A stretch of DNA of 64,000 bases from NCBI RefSeq assembly GCF_003286415.2, contig NZ_CP043450.1:434001-498000 (forward strand). The letters run 5' to 3'. This document shows, one piece after another, positions 53,051 through 61,891 of the stretch. The position numbers were made by a program, and so were the translations under genes. The stretch comes from Mucilaginibacter rubeus (GTDB lineage Bacteria; Bacteroidota; Bacteroidia; Sphingobacteriales; Sphingobacteriaceae). Numbering within the stretch: position 1 is the stretch's first letter; every line of letters begins with the position of its first letter. The notes under the pieces were generated by a model that ran no database searches, was not told the origin of the DNA, and saw nothing but the letters and a program-made list of their open reading frames with translations.

Positions 53051-54544
53051 ATGATATTATCACGATATAATCTGAACAAAACAACTGTACCGGCAACCGA
53101 GCTACCGCCTGCCAATGTATTCGATCTGCCTGAAAAGGTGCTGCAATTTGGTACAGGCGTACTGCTGCGTGGCCTGCCCGATTACTTTATTGATAAGGCT
53201 AACCGCGCGGCCATTTTTAACGGAAGGGTAGCCGTTGTTAAATCGACAGATAAAGGTTCGACCACAGATTTTGATATGCAGGATGGTTTGTATACCATTT
53301 ACTCAAAAGGTATCGAAAATGGTAAAGAAGTTAACCAGCAGGTGATCTGTTCGGCGATAAGCCGGGTACTCTCCGCCTCAAACGAGTGGGAAGAGATCCT
53401 GGAGATAGCGCGTAGTAAAAGTTTACAAGTAGTGATTTCCAATACAACTGAAGTAGGCATTCAGTTGGTAAAGGAAGATGTGCGCAAGCATCCGCCGGTA
53501 TCGTTCCCCGGTAAGTTATTGGCTATTTTGTATGAGCGCTATAGGGCATTTGATGGCCGACCGGATACTGGCCTGGTTATCATTCCAACCGAGCTGATCA
53601 TTGATAACGGCAAAAAACTGGAAGCCATAGTATTGGAGCTTGCGCATTTAAATAAACTGGAGCCCGCGTTTATGGATTGGCTGGAGAGTAGCAATAGCTT
53701 TTGCAATTCGCTGGTAGACAGGATTGTTCCCGGTAGGCCCGATCAGCAGCTAAGCGATGCTATGGAAACAGCGCGTGGTTATACCGATAACCTGAGCATC
53801 ATGTCCGAAACTTATAGTCTTTGGGCTATCCAGGGTGATGAAAAAATAGCCGAAGTTTTATCGTTTGCCCAGGCTGATAAAGGTGTTGTGATCACCCCAG
53901 ACATTGAACTGTTCAGGGAGCTGAAACTTCGCCTGCTTAACGGTACGCACACACTAAGTTGTGCTGTAGCCTACCTTTCAGGCTTCAACACTGTTAAGGA
54001 AGCTATGGACGATGTGCATTTTATCAAGTTTATTACCCAACTGATGTTCACCGAAATCATGCCATCCATCCCTTACCAAATTGATGAGGATGTAGCCCGC
54101 GATTTTGGTAATAAAGTGCTTGATAGGTTCCGTAACCCTAACATCAGGCATGAGTGGTTAAGTATTTCGGTACAATACGCTACTAAAATTAAAATGCGTG
54201 TTATTCCGTTATTATTAAACTACTATAAACAAAACAATAAAGCACCGCAGATGATAGCCCTCGGTTTCGCGGCATTTATCCGTTTTATGCAGATTACGGA
54301 AACTGCGGAAGGCAAGTACACGGGTACAGCTCATTCGGATAATTATACGGTAACTGACGATCAGGCACCTGCTTTAAGCAAAGCATGGAATGGGGCTGAT
54401 GCCGAAACCGCTATAGCCGCCATCCTAAAAAATAAAAGCCTTTGGGATAACGATCTGACAACTTTACCCGGCTTCACCGAAGCAGTAACACGTCAGTTTA
54501 AACTGATTAATGAAGAGGGAGAATTAGCCTTACGTGCTATTTAA
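53051..54544 (+). CDS. uxaB: Tagaturonate reductase (altronate oxidoreductase)
   Basis: This enzyme reduces D-tagaturonate to D-altronate with NADH, the second step of galacturonate breakdown in the Ashwell pathway. It is a 497-residue long-chain mannitol-dehydrogenase-type protein with an N-terminal Rossmann segment (KVLQFGTGVLLRGLPDYFID) and the catalytic KLRLLNGTHTLSCAVAYL region holding the family Lys/Asn/His residues. The uxaA gene follows after 11 nt, and the GH105 gene ends 24 nt upstream, all one strand. UxaC, which would supply tagaturonate from galacturonate, is not in the window. Confidence 0.93.
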   Translation: MILSRYNLNKTTVPATELPPANVFDLPEKVLQFGTGVLLRGLPDYFIDKANRAAIFNGRVAVVKSTDKGSTTDFDMQDGLYTIYSKGIENGKEVNQQVICSAISRVLSASNEWEEILEIARSKSLQVVISNTTEVGIQLVKEDVRKHPPVSFPGKLLAILYERYRAFDGRPDTGLVIIPTELIIDNGKKLEAIVLELAHLNKLEPAFMDWLESSNSFCNSLVDRIVPGRPDQQLSDAMETARGYTDNLSIMSETYSLWAIQGDEKIAEVLSFAQADKGVVITPDIELFRELKLRLLNGTHTLSCAVAYLSGFNTVKEAMDDVHFIKFITQLMFTEIMPSIPYQIDEDVARDFGNKVLDRFRNPNIRHEWLSISVQYATKIKMRVIPLLLNYYKQNNKAPQMIALGFAAFIRFMQITETAEGKYTGTAHSDNYTVTDDQAPALSKAWNGADAETAIAAILKNKSLWDNDLTTLPGFTEAVTRQFKLINEEGELALRAI

Positions 54545-54555
54545 ACAGAATAACA

Positions 54556-56208
54556 ATGAAACAGAATATATTAAAAGTACACCCTGCCGATAATGTGCTT
54601 GTGGCACTTGCAGATTTACAGGCTAACGAGCAGGTTACTTACCAGGATAAAACTTATGCCGTAAAAGAACTGATCCCGGCTAAACATAAATTTGCCATTG
54701 TGGATATTCCCGAAGGCGGCGAAATTATTATGTACGGCGTGTTGGTAGGCAAGGCCCAAAGCCCGATCCCGGTTGGTGGTTTAATCAGTACTGCCAATGT
54801 TAAGCACGCTGCAAACAGCTTTTTGACAGGCCAAAGCCATACCGATTGGCATAAGCCGGATATCAGCAAATGGGAGGGTAAAACATTCAATGGTTATCAT
54901 CGTGAAGATGGCAGCGTAGGCACAGCCAATTACTGGTTGGTAGTACCGATGGTGTTTTGCGAAAACCGAAATATCGAGGTATTGCAGGAAGCATTGGTGA
55001 AGCCGCTGGGTTACGGCCGCAAAAAAACATACGAGATCAAAGCGCAGGAACTTATTGGTAAAATTAAAGCCGGAGCTGAAATAGACGAGGTTTTATATAC
55101 CGAAATAGGCAGTGATACCAATCAAAACGCCGGTAACAAAGTTTTCCCAAATGTTGATGGCATTAAGTTTTTAACACATACCGGCGGTTGCGGCGGTACC
55201 CGTCAGGATTCATCGGCGCTTTGCGGCTTACTGGCGGGGTATATTACCCACCCCAACGTAGCCGGGGCAACCGTTTTAAGCTTGGGCTGCCAGAATGCCG
55301 AAGTAAAAACCCTGCAGGAAGAGATCAATAAACGCTCGCCGGAGTTTAACAAGCCTTTATACATATTAGATCAGCAGAAAACAGGCAAGGAGGCCGATTT
55401 GATGGAGCTGGCCATCAGGCAAACGTTGGCCGGTTTAATGCAGGCCAATCAGCATAGCCGTAAACCGGCCCCATTAAGCAAACTGACCATTGGTTTGGAA
55501 TGCGGTGGTTCGGATGGTTTTTCGGGTATTTCAGCAAATCCTGCTATTGGTTATACTTCCGATCTGTTGGTGGCTATGGGCGGTTCGGTTATTTTAGCCG
55601 AGTTTCCGGAGCTTTGTGGTGTTGAGCAAAACCTGATTGACCGTTGTGTAGATAAATCTAAAGCTGATCGCTTTGCCGATCTGGTACGTACTTACAGCCA
55701 GCGTGCAGAAGAAGCCGGTTCTGGCTTTTATATGAACCCTTCGCCGGGTAATATTAAAGACGGATTGATCACTGATGCTATCAAATCGGCCGGGGCGGCT
55801 AAAAAGGGTGGCACATCGCCGGTTGCCGATGTATTGGATTATCCTGAAAAGGTAACACAACCCGGACTTAACCTGCTTTGCACGCCAGGGAACGACGTTG
55901 AATCAACCACGGCCGAAGTTGGCTCGGGCGCTAATATTGTATTGTTTACTACCGGATTAGGAACGCCCACAGGTAACCCAATAGCTCCGGTTGTGAAAAT
56001 TGCTACCAATACGGCGTTATATAACCGCATGAGTGATATTATCGACATCAATACCGGTACTATTGTAGAAGGTGACGAAACCATTGAACAAGCCGGTGAG
56101 CGAATCCTGGATTACGTGGTAAAAGTAGCCAGCGGCGAAATTGAAGTTCATGCTGTACGTCACGGGCAGGATGATTTTATCCCCTGGAAAAGAGGGGTTT
56201 CACTATAG
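54556..56208 (+). CDS. uxaA: Altronate dehydratase
   Basis: UxaA dehydrates D-altronate to 2-keto-3-deoxygluconate. It is 550 residues, longer than E. coli UxaA, with an N-terminal SAF domain (about 1-95) that includes HPADNVLVALADLQ. The catalytic part carries the conserved THTGGCGGTRQDS, LSLGCQNAEV, LECGGSDGFSGISANPAIGY and PTGNPIAPVVKIATN. Cys residues in these motifs serve the metal or iron-sulfur site. The gene follows uxaB by 11 nt and is followed by a 150-nt gap with two hairpins before the dehydrogenase gene. Confidence 0.94.
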   Translation: MKQNILKVHPADNVLVALADLQANEQVTYQDKTYAVKELIPAKHKFAIVDIPEGGEIIMYGVLVGKAQSPIPVGGLISTANVKHAANSFLTGQSHTDWHKPDISKWEGKTFNGYHREDGSVGTANYWLVVPMVFCENRNIEVLQEALVKPLGYGRKKTYEIKAQELIGKIKAGAEIDEVLYTEIGSDTNQNAGNKVFPNVDGIKFLTHTGGCGGTRQDSSALCGLLAGYITHPNVAGATVLSLGCQNAEVKTLQEEINKRSPEFNKPLYILDQQKTGKEADLMELAIRQTLAGLMQANQHSRKPAPLSKLTIGLECGGSDGFSGISANPAIGYTSDLLVAMGGSVILAEFPELCGVEQNLIDRCVDKSKADRFADLVRTYSQRAEEAGSGFYMNPSPGNIKDGLITDAIKSAGAAKKGGTSPVADVLDYPEKVTQPGLNLLCTPGNDVESTTAEVGSGANIVLFTTGLGTPTGNPIAPVVKIATNTALYNRMSDIIDINTGTIVEGDETIEQAGERILDYVVKVASGEIEVHAVRHGQDDFIPWKRGVSL

Positions 56209-56225
56209 TTTAATTTCCTCCTCCC

Positions 56226-56333
56226 GTGTTCGTGTCCCCACGAACACCCGTAGACAGGTATTGAGGGGTATATGGAATGAAAAGAGAACAACCATAGTAA
56301 AAAAACACCAAGTTTCCGTGAGGACACGGAAAC
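56226..56333. repeat. Two CGTG-stem hairpins between uxaA and the dehydrogenase gene
   Basis: GTGTTCGTG TCCC CACGAACAC (56226-56247) and GTTTCCGTG AGGA CACGGAAAC (56312-56333) are two perfect 9-bp hairpins with the same TTCnGTG-like architecture and 4-nt loops. They may be processing or repeat elements, or a weak terminator. Confidence 0.75.
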
Positions 56334-56358
56334 GGGATAAAAACATGACGAAAAACCA

Positions 56359-57372
56359 ATGAAAATACTAACCTGTACAACGCCCGGTCAACTGGAGTAC
56401 GGCACTGCCGAAGCTCCACAATTAAAGCCGGGTAATGCGCTGCTCAAAATAAAACGTATAGGCATTTGCGGCACCGATCTGCATGCCTTTGAAGGTACCC
56501 AGCCCTTTTTTAGCTATCCAAGAATTTTGGGCCACGAGCTCGCGGCCGAACTGGTTGAAGCAGGCGACGCCGAAGGTTTTGAAAAGGCTGAGGCTGTTAC
56601 ATTTATTCCATATTTCAATTGTGGGCATTGCATTGCCTGTCGCTCGGGCAAACCAAATTGTTGTGTAAATATCCAGGTTTGCGGTGTACATACCGATGGC
56701 GGTATGGCCGAATACCTGCAGGTACCGTCACATTTATTGGTTCATGGCGAGGGATTGAGCTTTGATGAACTGGCATTGGTTGAGCCACTGGCTATAGGTG
56801 CGCATGGTGTGCGACGGGCAGATGTAAAACCAGGCGAGTTTGTGCTGATCATCGGCGCGGGACCTATCGGTCTGGGTATTATGGAATTTGCCCGCATTGC
56901 CGGAGCAAAAGTGATTGCTGCCGATGTAAACGAACAACGCCTGAATTTTTGCCGTGAAAACCTTAAAGTCGACTATACCATCAACGTAAAAAACGAAGAT
57001 GTAACGGAGCGACTTAAACAGATCACCAATGGCGATATGCCTACCGTAATCATTGATGCTACCGGCAATCAAAAGGCTATAAATGGCGCGTTTTTGTACC
57101 TGGCCCATGGCGGCAGGTATGTGCTGGTTGGTTTACAGCGTGATGAGATTATTGTAAGTCACCCAGAGTTTCACAAACGCGAAAGTACGTTGATGAGCAG
57201 CCGTAACGCTACCCGCGAGGATTTTGAGCATGTGATTAGGTCAATGAAAAGCGGTTTGGTAAACCCGCAGACTTACATCACCCACCGGGTAAAATTTGAT
57301 GAAGTAAAAGATCAGTTTGAGAGCTGGCTGAACCCGGCAAATGGAGTTATCAAGGCTATTGTAGAGGTATAA
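56359..57372 (+). CDS. Zinc-dependent alcohol dehydrogenase, L-galactonate/sorbitol dehydrogenase-like
   Basis: This 337-residue medium-chain dehydrogenase has catalytic zinc ligands in GICGTDLHAFEG (Cys38 region) and GHE (53-55), the structural zinc cluster CGHCIACRSGKPNCC and the NAD-binding GAGPIGLG motif. It resembles YjjN/LgoD-type enzymes that oxidise L-galactonate to tagaturonate, which would feed UxaB. The order next to uxaB-uxaA supports this, but the substrate is inferred. The start at 56359 follows the two hairpins; the next hydrolase gene begins 4 nt after its stop. Confidence 0.8.
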   Translation: MKILTCTTPGQLEYGTAEAPQLKPGNALLKIKRIGICGTDLHAFEGTQPFFSYPRILGHELAAELVEAGDAEGFEKAEAVTFIPYFNCGHCIACRSGKPNCCVNIQVCGVHTDGGMAEYLQVPSHLLVHGEGLSFDELALVEPLAIGAHGVRRADVKPGEFVLIIGAGPIGLGIMEFARIAGAKVIAADVNEQRLNFCRENLKVDYTINVKNEDVTERLKQITNGDMPTVIIDATGNQKAINGAFLYLAHGGRYVLVGLQRDEIIVSHPEFHKRESTLMSSRNATREDFEHVIRSMKSGLVNPQTYITHRVKFDEVKDQFESWLNPANGVIKAIVEV

Positions 57373-57375
57373 GTG

Positions 57376-58923
57376 ATGATAAAAAGGGCATTTTTAATTA
57401 GTTTGTTATTTTGTGTGGCAGGTAATGTTTTTGCGCAGCAAAAGCGTGTATTAGGTTTTGAAAAGCTGAAAATTTATGTAAATAGTTTTAATAAAGCCGA
57501 TACCGAAACGGTTAAAAATTACATCACTAACGATCATGCCTACGAATGGTTATCCAAAAATGTACCCTTGTTTGAGTGCCCGGATTCGGCTATTCAAAAG
57601 ATCTATTATTACCGTTGGTGGACATTCCGAAAACACCTGAAACAAACACCAGATGGTTTTATTTTTACAGAATTTATAACTCCCGTTAGCTTTACCGGTG
57701 TTTACAACAGTTCGAGCAGTGCGCTTGGTCACCAGATTTATGAAGGGCGCTGGCTGCATGATCCGCAATATATAAACCAATATATCAACTTCTGGCTGTA
57801 TGTTGACCCTAAGCAAAAGAAGCCGCATTTACATGCTTTCAGCAGCTGGATTGATGACGCTGTGTATAATTACTACCTGGTAAATCTTGATAAACATTTT
57901 GTTGAACAGGCTTTGCCCTTGCTTAACACCGATTACCGTGTTTGGGAAACGGAAAAACAGCTGCCATCCAAATTGTTCTGGCAGTTTGATGTGCGCGACG
58001 CCATGGAAGAAAGTATCAGCGGGGGCCGCAAGGTAAAAAACACCCGGCCTACCATTAACAGTTATATGTATGGCAACGCCATGGCGCTATCAAAAATGGC
58101 GGCTTTAACCGGCAATGATTCGCTGAAAATAAAATACACACAAAAAGCTATCGACCTGAAAAAACTGGTGCAGGATAGCTTGTGGAACGATAGTGTCTCC
58201 TTTTTTGAAGTGCGTAAACCCGATGGCCATTTTGCCGGTGCCCGCGAAGAACTGGGTTTCATTCCCTGGTATTTTAGCCTGCCTGATGATAAAGCGGTTT
58301 ATGCCAAACAATGGGATCAATTAACCGATGACAAAGGCTTCAATGCCCCCTGGGGCATTACCACAGCCGAACGCAGGCACCCGCTGTTCCGTACCCATGG
58401 TACGGGGCATGGTTGTGAATGGGACGGTGCGGTATGGCCTTTTGCTACTACGCAAACCCTGAAGGGACTGGCTAACCTGCTAACCGCTTATCAAAACAAA
58501 GGCAGCATGACGCCGGGTATTTTTTATGATGAACTGCACAAGTATGCCCTTTCGCACATTAAGCGTGGGCAACCTTACCTTGGCGAATACCAGGACGAAA
58601 AGACCGGCTACTGGCTTAAAGGCGATAACCCGCGAAGCAGCTATTACAACCACTCCGGATTTTGTGATCTGGTGATCAATGATCTTGTTGGCCTGAAACC
58701 ACGTGAAGATAATATGTTAGAAGTTTTCCCGCTTATCCCTCAAAACCAGTGGAAATGGTTTGCGCTGGATAATGTGCTTTATCACGGTTATACCATCAGC
58801 GTGGTATGGGATAAAACGGGTACCAAATACCATAAAGGCAAAGGTTTTATTATTTATGCCGATGGTAAGGTGATATCCCGGAGTGCGCAATTGAAACGTA
58901 TCCTGGTTAAGCTTCCGGGCTAA
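57376..58923 (+). CDS. Secreted MGH1-like glycoside hydrolase
   Basis: This exported protein of 515 residues has a signal peptide (FLISLLFCVAGNVFAQ). The Trp- and Asp-rich helical body includes QFDVRDAMEESISGGRKVKNTRPTINSYMYGNAMALSKMAALTGN, a motif set seen in MGH1-like glycoside hydrolases related to GH63 and trehalase-type (alpha/alpha)6 enzymes, and WNDSVSFFEVRKPDGH and GHGCEWDGAVWPFATTQTL. Its substrate is not known; the setting suggests a side-chain sugar on pectin. ATG 57376 is preferred to the GTG 3 nt upstream. It probably closes the operon that begins at GH28. Confidence 0.75.
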   Translation: MIKRAFLISLLFCVAGNVFAQQKRVLGFEKLKIYVNSFNKADTETVKNYITNDHAYEWLSKNVPLFECPDSAIQKIYYYRWWTFRKHLKQTPDGFIFTEFITPVSFTGVYNSSSSALGHQIYEGRWLHDPQYINQYINFWLYVDPKQKKPHLHAFSSWIDDAVYNYYLVNLDKHFVEQALPLLNTDYRVWETEKQLPSKLFWQFDVRDAMEESISGGRKVKNTRPTINSYMYGNAMALSKMAALTGNDSLKIKYTQKAIDLKKLVQDSLWNDSVSFFEVRKPDGHFAGAREELGFIPWYFSLPDDKAVYAKQWDQLTDDKGFNAPWGITTAERRHPLFRTHGTGHGCEWDGAVWPFATTQTLKGLANLLTAYQNKGSMTPGIFYDELHKYALSHIKRGQPYLGEYQDEKTGYWLKGDNPRSSYYNHSGFCDLVINDLVGLKPREDNMLEVFPLIPQNQWKWFALDNVLYHGYTISVVWDKTGTKYHKGKGFIIYADGKVISRSAQLKRILVKLPG

Positions 58924-58978
58924 TCTTGACTCATTTTTTCTTGTTTGTTGGTTTGCTGACTTTAATGATGATAATATC

Positions 58979-59044
58979 GTATAGTAGATAGAGAAAATAT
59001 CAGATGAAATTGCAGCCTTGCACTGATATTTTTGAATACTATAC
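58979..59044. promoter_or_regulatory. Nested inverted repeat between two hydrolase genes
   Basis: The outer arms GTATAGTA (58979-58986) and TACTATAC (59037-59044) enclose inner arms AAAATATCAG (58994-59003) and CTGATATTTT (59023-59032). All pair perfectly around a 19-nt centre. It could be a transcript hairpin or a large operator. Confidence 0.6.
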
Positions 59045-59137
59045 AACCAATTAAGTTCAAAACCCTGGGTATCATTTAAGATACTAAAGCCTTCATTCAA
59101 ATCAACGAAAGAGGCTTTGGTAAGCCTGTTAATACGA

Positions 59138-61891
59138 ATGAAAATGAAGATGTTCAACCGTTACCTGTTGCTGTTATTTACGCTGATCTTTTGTTTTTAT
59201 TCAACTTCACACGCTCAAAACCAATTTAAAAAAATTACCATCGTTACTTTGCCCCAGCATCACGCAAGGATAAGTTACGGTGTACAAAAACTGACGCTGG
59301 CTCTGCGCCATGCCGGGTATTTGGTTACTGAGCAATCTTATAAAGGCACATTTCCTTCAGGTAATGCCATAGTTGTTGGTTTACTTACGGATGCCCCGAT
59401 TAAGAAATTGGCTGGCACTGTAAATAATCATCCGGGCAAAGAAGGTTTTATCATCAGTGATAGCGGCCTTAAAAATAAACTACTAATAGCCGGTTCCGAT
59501 AATTCCGGTGCGCTTTACGGCTGTCTTGAACTGGCAGATAGGATCGACATAAATAAAAAACTTCCGGTAAATATCAACCTGCATGATCAGCCTGAAATGG
59601 TTTTGCGGGGTACTTGTATCGGTGTACAGAAACCTGCTTTACTTCCCGGTCGCGGCACTTATGAGTATCCTTACACCCCTCAAAACTTCCCATGGTTTTA
59701 TGATAAAGCTTTATGGATCCGTTACCTGGATTCATTGGCGCATAACCGGATGAATTCCCTGTATTTATGGAACGGGCACCCCTTTGCCTCGCTGGTGCGG
59801 GTAAAGGAATATCCTTACGCTGTTGAGGTTGATGACGCCACTTTTAAGCAAAATGAAGAGATCTACAGCTTTTTAGCCGATGAAGCTGATAAGCGCGGCA
59901 TCTGGCTTATTCAGGGATTTTATAATATCATTGTATCCAAACCCTTCGCCGAAAAAAATAACCTGAAAACGCAGGACAGGAACCGGCACATTGTACCTAT
60001 CATTGCCGACTATACCCGCAAATCTATCGCGGCCTTTGTTCAAAAATATCCGCATGTGGGTTTATTGGTTACGCTGGGCGAGGCCATGGAAGGCGTAGGG
60101 CAAGATGATATCGACTGGTTTACGCAAACCATTATTCCGGGGGTAAAGGACGGATTAAAAGCTTTGGGCCGCACCGATGAACCGCCGATTGTACTCCGGG
60201 CTCATGATACCGATGCCCCCGCGGTGATGAAATATGCCAAGCCGCTTTATTCAAATTTATACACCGAAGCAAAGTACAACGGCGAGGCGCTAACTACTTA
60301 TGAACCCCATGGCCCCTGGGCCGATCTGCACCGCACGTTGAGTAGCATTGGTACCGTACAAATAGAGAATGTGCATATCATGGCTAACCTGGAGCCTTTC
60401 CGTTATGGCTCGGCCGATTTTATTCAGAAATGTGTACAGGCCATGCATACGGTTTATGGTGCTAATGCCCTGCACCTATACCCGCAGGCATCATATTGGG
60501 ATTGGCCTTATACTGCTGATAATACCGGCGGCGAGCGTTTGCTGCAGTTAGATAGGGACTGGATCTGGTATAAAGCATGGTCGCGCTATGCCTGGGATAG
60601 CAAGCGGGACAGGGCCGGCGAAATAAGCTATTGGGCAAAGCAACTGGCTGATAAATACGGATGCGATCAGGCACATGGCGAGGCCATCTTAAAAGCTTAT
60701 GAGCAATCGGGCAATATCTCGCCCGAACTGCTGCGCCGCTTTGGTATTACCGATGGCAACCGCCAAACCATGACTTTGGGCATGCTGATGAGCCAGTTGG
60801 TTAATCCCGAAAAATATGGTTTGTTTTCGCTGCTGTACAATTCAGAGGGCCCGGTTGGTGAAATGATGAGCGAATATGCCGAGAGAGAATGGAAACACCA
60901 GCTGCATGTCGGCGAAACGCCGGTTAAGGTGATCGATAGCGTAATACTACAGGGACAAAAGGCGGTTGAGGCTATCAACGAAGCGTCTGCAAAGGTAACT
61001 AAAGACAAAGCAGAGTTTGATCGCCTGAAAAACGACATGTATTGCTATAACGCCATGGCCAATAACTATGCCTACAAGGCAAAAGCGGCTTTGTGGGTAT
61101 TGCGCTATAAATATTCGGATAATGTTGCCGATCTGGAAAAGGCTTTGCCCGAACTGCAAATCAGTCTGGATTATTATAAACAACTGGTGAAACTAACCGA
61201 AAATACTTACCTGTATGCCAACAGCATGCAAACCAAACAACGCAAAATCCCGGTTGGAGGTAATGATGCCAAAATGAAAACCTGGGCCGAGCTTTTGCCG
61301 GTTTACCAAAAGGAACTGGACAATTTTAAACGCAATATTGATTCGCTAAAATCGCCTCAAACACAGCAAAAGCAAAAAGAGGTTGCAGTTTTGAAAGATG
61401 CGCCTGTGAAGTTTGAAAATAATAGCTATCAGGTCAACGCCGGTGAGAGGGTATTTGCCGATACATCGGCAGCAATCAAAAATATCGCGAAAGAACTGGC
61501 AGGTTTAAAAGGTGTAAAGCTACCTAAGGCAGATCAGCAAAAGAACGGTACAACCATCAGCTTTAAAAATGACAGACCGGTAAAGGTATTGGTTGGCTTT
61601 TTCAACAGTAAAATGCCTCAATACCTGCCCGAACCACAACTGGAAACAGATGCCAGCGCTAACGATTATGGTCAGGCAGATATCAAGATTGCCAATGCTA
61701 TTCAAATTGATGGCTTGCCGCCGGTAAATATTCATACTTATACCTTTAAAGCTGGTTCAAATACACTTACCTTGGGTAAAGGTGCGGCCTTGGTTTTGGG
61801 CATTGTTGATGCGGAGGCCAATGTGCCGGTGTACGATGCCGGCTTAAGCAACGAAGGTAATATCAAAGATTTACGCTGGCTTTTTAACTGA
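59138..61891 (+). CDS. Large secreted GH67/GH115-like alpha-glucuronidase-type protein
   Basis: This exported protein of about 917 residues has a signal peptide (LLLLFTLIFCFYSTSHAQ). The N-terminal part of about 120 residues (NAIVVGLLTDAPIKK, GREGFIISD-like GKEGFIISDSG, SGALYGCLELADRI) is the small alpha/beta domain seen in front of GH67, GH20 and GH115 catalytic barrels. LVTLGEAMEGVGQDDIDWF in the barrel region is a candidate catalytic Glu segment, and the C-terminus is a long helical and beta region. Removal of glucuronic acid side chains is a plausible but unproven activity. ATGs at 59144 and 59150 are alternative starts. The GH95 gene overlaps its stop by one base. Confidence 0.6.
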   Translation: MKMKMFNRYLLLLFTLIFCFYSTSHAQNQFKKITIVTLPQHHARISYGVQKLTLALRHAGYLVTEQSYKGTFPSGNAIVVGLLTDAPIKKLAGTVNNHPGKEGFIISDSGLKNKLLIAGSDNSGALYGCLELADRIDINKKLPVNINLHDQPEMVLRGTCIGVQKPALLPGRGTYEYPYTPQNFPWFYDKALWIRYLDSLAHNRMNSLYLWNGHPFASLVRVKEYPYAVEVDDATFKQNEEIYSFLADEADKRGIWLIQGFYNIIVSKPFAEKNNLKTQDRNRHIVPIIADYTRKSIAAFVQKYPHVGLLVTLGEAMEGVGQDDIDWFTQTIIPGVKDGLKALGRTDEPPIVLRAHDTDAPAVMKYAKPLYSNLYTEAKYNGEALTTYEPHGPWADLHRTLSSIGTVQIENVHIMANLEPFRYGSADFIQKCVQAMHTVYGANALHLYPQASYWDWPYTADNTGGERLLQLDRDWIWYKAWSRYAWDSKRDRAGEISYWAKQLADKYGCDQAHGEAILKAYEQSGNISPELLRRFGITDGNRQTMTLGMLMSQLVNPEKYGLFSLLYNSEGPVGEMMSEYAEREWKHQLHVGETPVKVIDSVILQGQKAVEAINEASAKVTKDKAEFDRLKNDMYCYNAMANNYAYKAKAALWVLRYKYSDNVADLEKALPELQISLDYYKQLVKLTENTYLYANSMQTKQRKIPVGGNDAKMKTWAELLPVYQKELDNFKRNIDSLKSPQTQQKQKEVAVLKDAPVKFENNSYQVNAGERVFADTSAAIKNIAKELAGLKGVKLPKADQQKNGTTISFKNDRPVKVLVGFFNSKMPQYLPEPQLETDASANDYGQADIKIANAIQIDGLPPVNIHTYTFKAGSNTLTLGKGAALVLGIVDAEANVPVYDAGLSNEGNIKDLRWLFN

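Noticed and set aside
54543..54569. AAACAGAATA twice around the uxaA start, resembling half of the AGAATAGA motif
   Set aside because: Only part of each half-site matches, the spacing is 17 bp instead of 10, and the second copy lies within codons for the uxaA N-terminus (KQNIL).
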